From NCBI GenBank assembly GCA_020846025.1, contig JADLER010000037.1, forward strand, positions 1 through 54,832: a DNA stretch of 54,832 bases, read 5' to 3'. Below, piece by piece: positions 53,187 through 54,832 of this stretch. The position numbers and the translations under genes were made by a program. The notes under the pieces are model-generated. The model was not told the origin of the DNA and searched no databases. It saw only the letters and a list, made by a program, of their open reading frames with translations. The stretch comes from Bacteroidia bacterium (GTDB lineage: Bacteria > Bacteroidota > Bacteroidia > B-17B0 > Aurantibacillaceae). Numbering within the stretch: position 1 is the stretch's first letter; each line of letters begins with the position of its first letter.

Positions 53187-54593
53187 TTAAAATATTTTAC
53201 TAGGGTTTAAAATTAAGTTAGGGTCAAAAACTTTTTTAACATTTCTCATAAGTTCTAATTGATATTCTGGAAAAATAATGGGCATATAGTTTTTTTGAAC
53301 TAATCCAATGCCATGCTCCCCACTTATAGTTCCACCTAACTTTCTACAAAGTGTAAAAATTTCGGTAATACCTTTTGGCAATTCACGTTCCCAAACATCG
53401 TTTGGCAAATCACCTTTGATAATATTAACATGCAAATTGCCATCGCCCGCATGACCATAACATACACTTTTAAACCCATATTTTGCACCAATTTCTTTTA
53501 CACCTTTTAATAGTGTTGGTAATTCGGCTCTAGGAACAACGGTATCCTCTTCTTTGTAAACCGAATTACTTTTTACTGCTTCACCAACTTTTCGTCTTAT
53601 TTTCCATAAAGATGATTTCTGTTCGGTAGTATCAGCCATAAGAATTTCATCGCAACCATGCTGAGTCATGATGTCGCTGATGGTTTCACAATCTTGATAT
53701 AGTAATTCTAAATTATTACCATCTACCTCTACCAATAATAAGGCTTGCCATTCGGGCTTAATGGAAAAATTTACTTCTCCTGCGTATTTGATACTCCAAT
53801 CAATGGCATCTCTTTCCATAAATTCCATAGCACTGGGTGTAACACCTGCTCTAAATGTGGCACCCACAGCTTCGCAAGCTTTTTCGGCTGAAGTAAATGG
53901 AATAAGCATTAATACATCATGTTTTGGTAATGGAATGAGTTTAAAAACTATTTTGGTTACAATTCCAAGCGTTCCTTCACTTCCTATCATAAGATGTGTA
54001 AAGTTATAACCTGTGGAATATTTAAGAGTATTAGCTCCTGTCCAAATAATTTCTCCGTTTGGTAATACAACCTCAAGATTTAAAACATAATCTCTGGTAG
54101 TTCCATATTTAACAGCTTTAGGTCCGCCACTACTATGTGCAATGTTTCCTCCTAATGAACAACTTCCCCAACTGGCTGGATCTGGTGGATAAAATAAACC
54201 TTCTTTTTTTACCTCTTCTTGAAATATATAATTAATAACCCCTGGTTCAACGGTTGCTTGTAAATTTCGAGTATCAATTTGTAAGATACGATTAAATCGT
54301 TCCATACTTATTACAATACCTCCATATATTGGTAATGCCCCACCACTTAGTCCTGTACCTGCTCCTCTGGCTGTTACTGGTATGCGAAAGTTGTTCGCTA
54401 ATTTCATAATTTCTGAAATTTGCTCCACAGTTTGTGCTTTTACCACTACTTCTGGTTTATAAATGAAGTCTTCGGTATGATCTTGTCCGTATAACTTTAA
54501 AATTTCATCGTCTATAAATACATATTGTTCACCTACGATTTGTTTTAGTAATTGAATATGTTGAGATGTAATGGTTTGATACGGTGTATTCAT
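53187..54593 (-). CDS. GlcD-type FAD-linked oxidase
   Basis: A 468-residue FAD-binding type 4 oxidoreductase. The PCMH domain has VTARGAGTGLSGGALPIYGGIVISMERFN and the flavin site PPDPASWGSCSLGGNIAHSSGG. The C-terminal cap ends with YGHAGDGNLHVNI and GTISGEHGIGLVQKNYM, motifs shared by glycolate oxidase GlcD and D-lactate dehydrogenase (Dld). Likely substrates are glycolate, D-lactate or D-2-hydroxyglutarate; no iron-sulfur GlcF partner is adjacent, which slightly favours a stand-alone 2-hydroxyacid dehydrogenase. Its start codon overlaps the preceding gene's stop (ATGA). Confidence 0.9.
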   Translation of the reverse strand: MNTPYQTITSQHIQLLKQIVGEQYVFIDDEILKLYGQDHTEDFIYKPEVVVKAQTVEQISEIMKLANNFRIPVTARGAGTGLSGGALPIYGGIVISMERFNRILQIDTRNLQATVEPGVINYIFQEEVKKEGLFYPPDPASWGSCSLGGNIAHSSGGPKAVKYGTTRDYVLNLEVVLPNGEIIWTGANTLKYSTGYNFTHLMIGSEGTLGIVTKIVFKLIPLPKHDVLMLIPFTSAEKACEAVGATFRAGVTPSAMEFMERDAIDWSIKYAGEVNFSIKPEWQALLLVEVDGNNLELLYQDCETISDIMTQHGCDEILMADTTEQKSSLWKIRRKVGEAVKSNSVYKEEDTVVPRAELPTLLKGVKEIGAKYGFKSVCYGHAGDGNLHVNIIKGDLPNDVWERELPKGITEIFTLCRKLGGTISGEHGIGLVQKNYMPIIFPEYQLELMRNVKKVFDPNLILNPSKIF

Positions 54594-54832
54594 TTTACTT
54601 TTTGTCTATAATAATTTATAATGTTTTCAGCTTCTTCTTTTTGTTGTGTACCAATTAAAAATGTTTTACCATTCTTATAAGTTATGTAGATTCCATATTC
54701 ACCAGCTACATTGTAACACCAGCCCTTTCCTACATGACTATATCGCACACCCCATCCACCATAATCACTTATAGGTGAGTATTTAATAAGTTGAACAGAT
54801 TGTATATCTTCCCAATTAATACTACGATGACA
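54590..54832 (-). CDS. PH-like domain protein, C-terminal fragment
   Basis: The minus-strand frame is open from the window edge (54832) to TGA at 54592-54590: 80 residues plus stop. It contains INWEDIQSVQLIKYSPI, GGWGVRYSHVGKGWCYNV, GEYGIYITYKNGKTFLIGTQ and KEEAENIINYY, the pattern of a bacterial PH-like (bPH) domain attached to short membrane proteins in Bacteroidota. The N-terminal part with the membrane segments would lie beyond the window. Its stop overlaps the GlcD-type start codon, so they are co-translated. Function is unknown. Confidence 0.65.
   Translation of the reverse strand, partial: CHRSINWEDIQSVQLIKYSPISDYGGWGVRYSHVGKGWCYNVAGEYGIYITYKNGKTFLIGTQQKEEAENIINYYRQKVK

Overview
The window is an AT-rich chromosomal segment from a Bacteroidota bacterium. 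Three signs support this. Two secreted proteins end in type IX secretion (T9SS) type-A sorting domains. Several genes are preceded by the Bacteroidota promoter pattern TTTG-N19-23-TAnnTTTG. Family and gene-order features are also typical, for example DUF4270 beside an N-terminal-only glycogen synthase divergent from panC, and adenosylcobalamin-dependent NrdJ. I cannot name a genus. I see no phage, insertion sequence, CRISPR array, rRNA or tRNA.

Region 1 (1-7320, all +) is the end of a surface-polysaccharide cluster: a methyltransferase fragment, five glycosyltransferases of GT2 or similar type, the FdtA/FdtB pair for a dTDP-3-amino-sugar, and a GT11 fucosyltransferase. Genes overlap or nearly touch, so they look co-transcribed.

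Region 2 (7321-13950, +) is a sulfur-amino-acid operon: metY, metX, homoserine dehydrogenase, then cysD and cysN. Its 5' leader is the most interesting part of the window. A clean promoter (7383-7415) is followed by a SAM-I riboswitch (7447-7574). Only 15 nt later comes a 41-codon ORF (7590-7715) whose last eight residues are CMCCCCMC. Three hairpins then precede metY. This looks like a dual sensor: the riboswitch reads SAM, and translation of the Cys/Met-rich leader peptide reads charged Cys-tRNA and Met-tRNA. It resembles amino-acid attenuation, but I see no classical terminator.

Region 3 (13971-33839) is mostly minus-strand housekeeping and envelope genes: a SprB-repeat T9SS protein, rimM, a TRIC channel, a dicarboxylate symporter, aroC, an ABC permease, a GT39-like membrane glycosyltransferase with no normal start codon, a fatty-acid desaturase, an S8 protease, a cystathionine beta-synthase, purC, a GT4, a DUF4270 lipoprotein and a short glycogen-synthase-like protein. 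hutI is the one plus-strand gene here.

Region 4 (33945-50479) is mainly plus strand: panC, an unrecognised small exported protein, a complete RND efflux operon (adaptor, pump, outer-membrane channel), a YjdM zinc-ribbon protein, two divergent di-haem cytochrome c peroxidase lipoproteins, a TPR-SpoIIE signalling protein, nrdJ and pyrF. A peptidoglycan amidase lies on the minus strand. Nested hairpins follow the efflux operon.

Region 5 (50470-54832, -) holds a YcbB-type L,D-transpeptidase, a small T9SS cargo protein, a GlcD-type FAD oxidoreductase and the end of a PH-like domain protein; most of these overlap or nearly touch.
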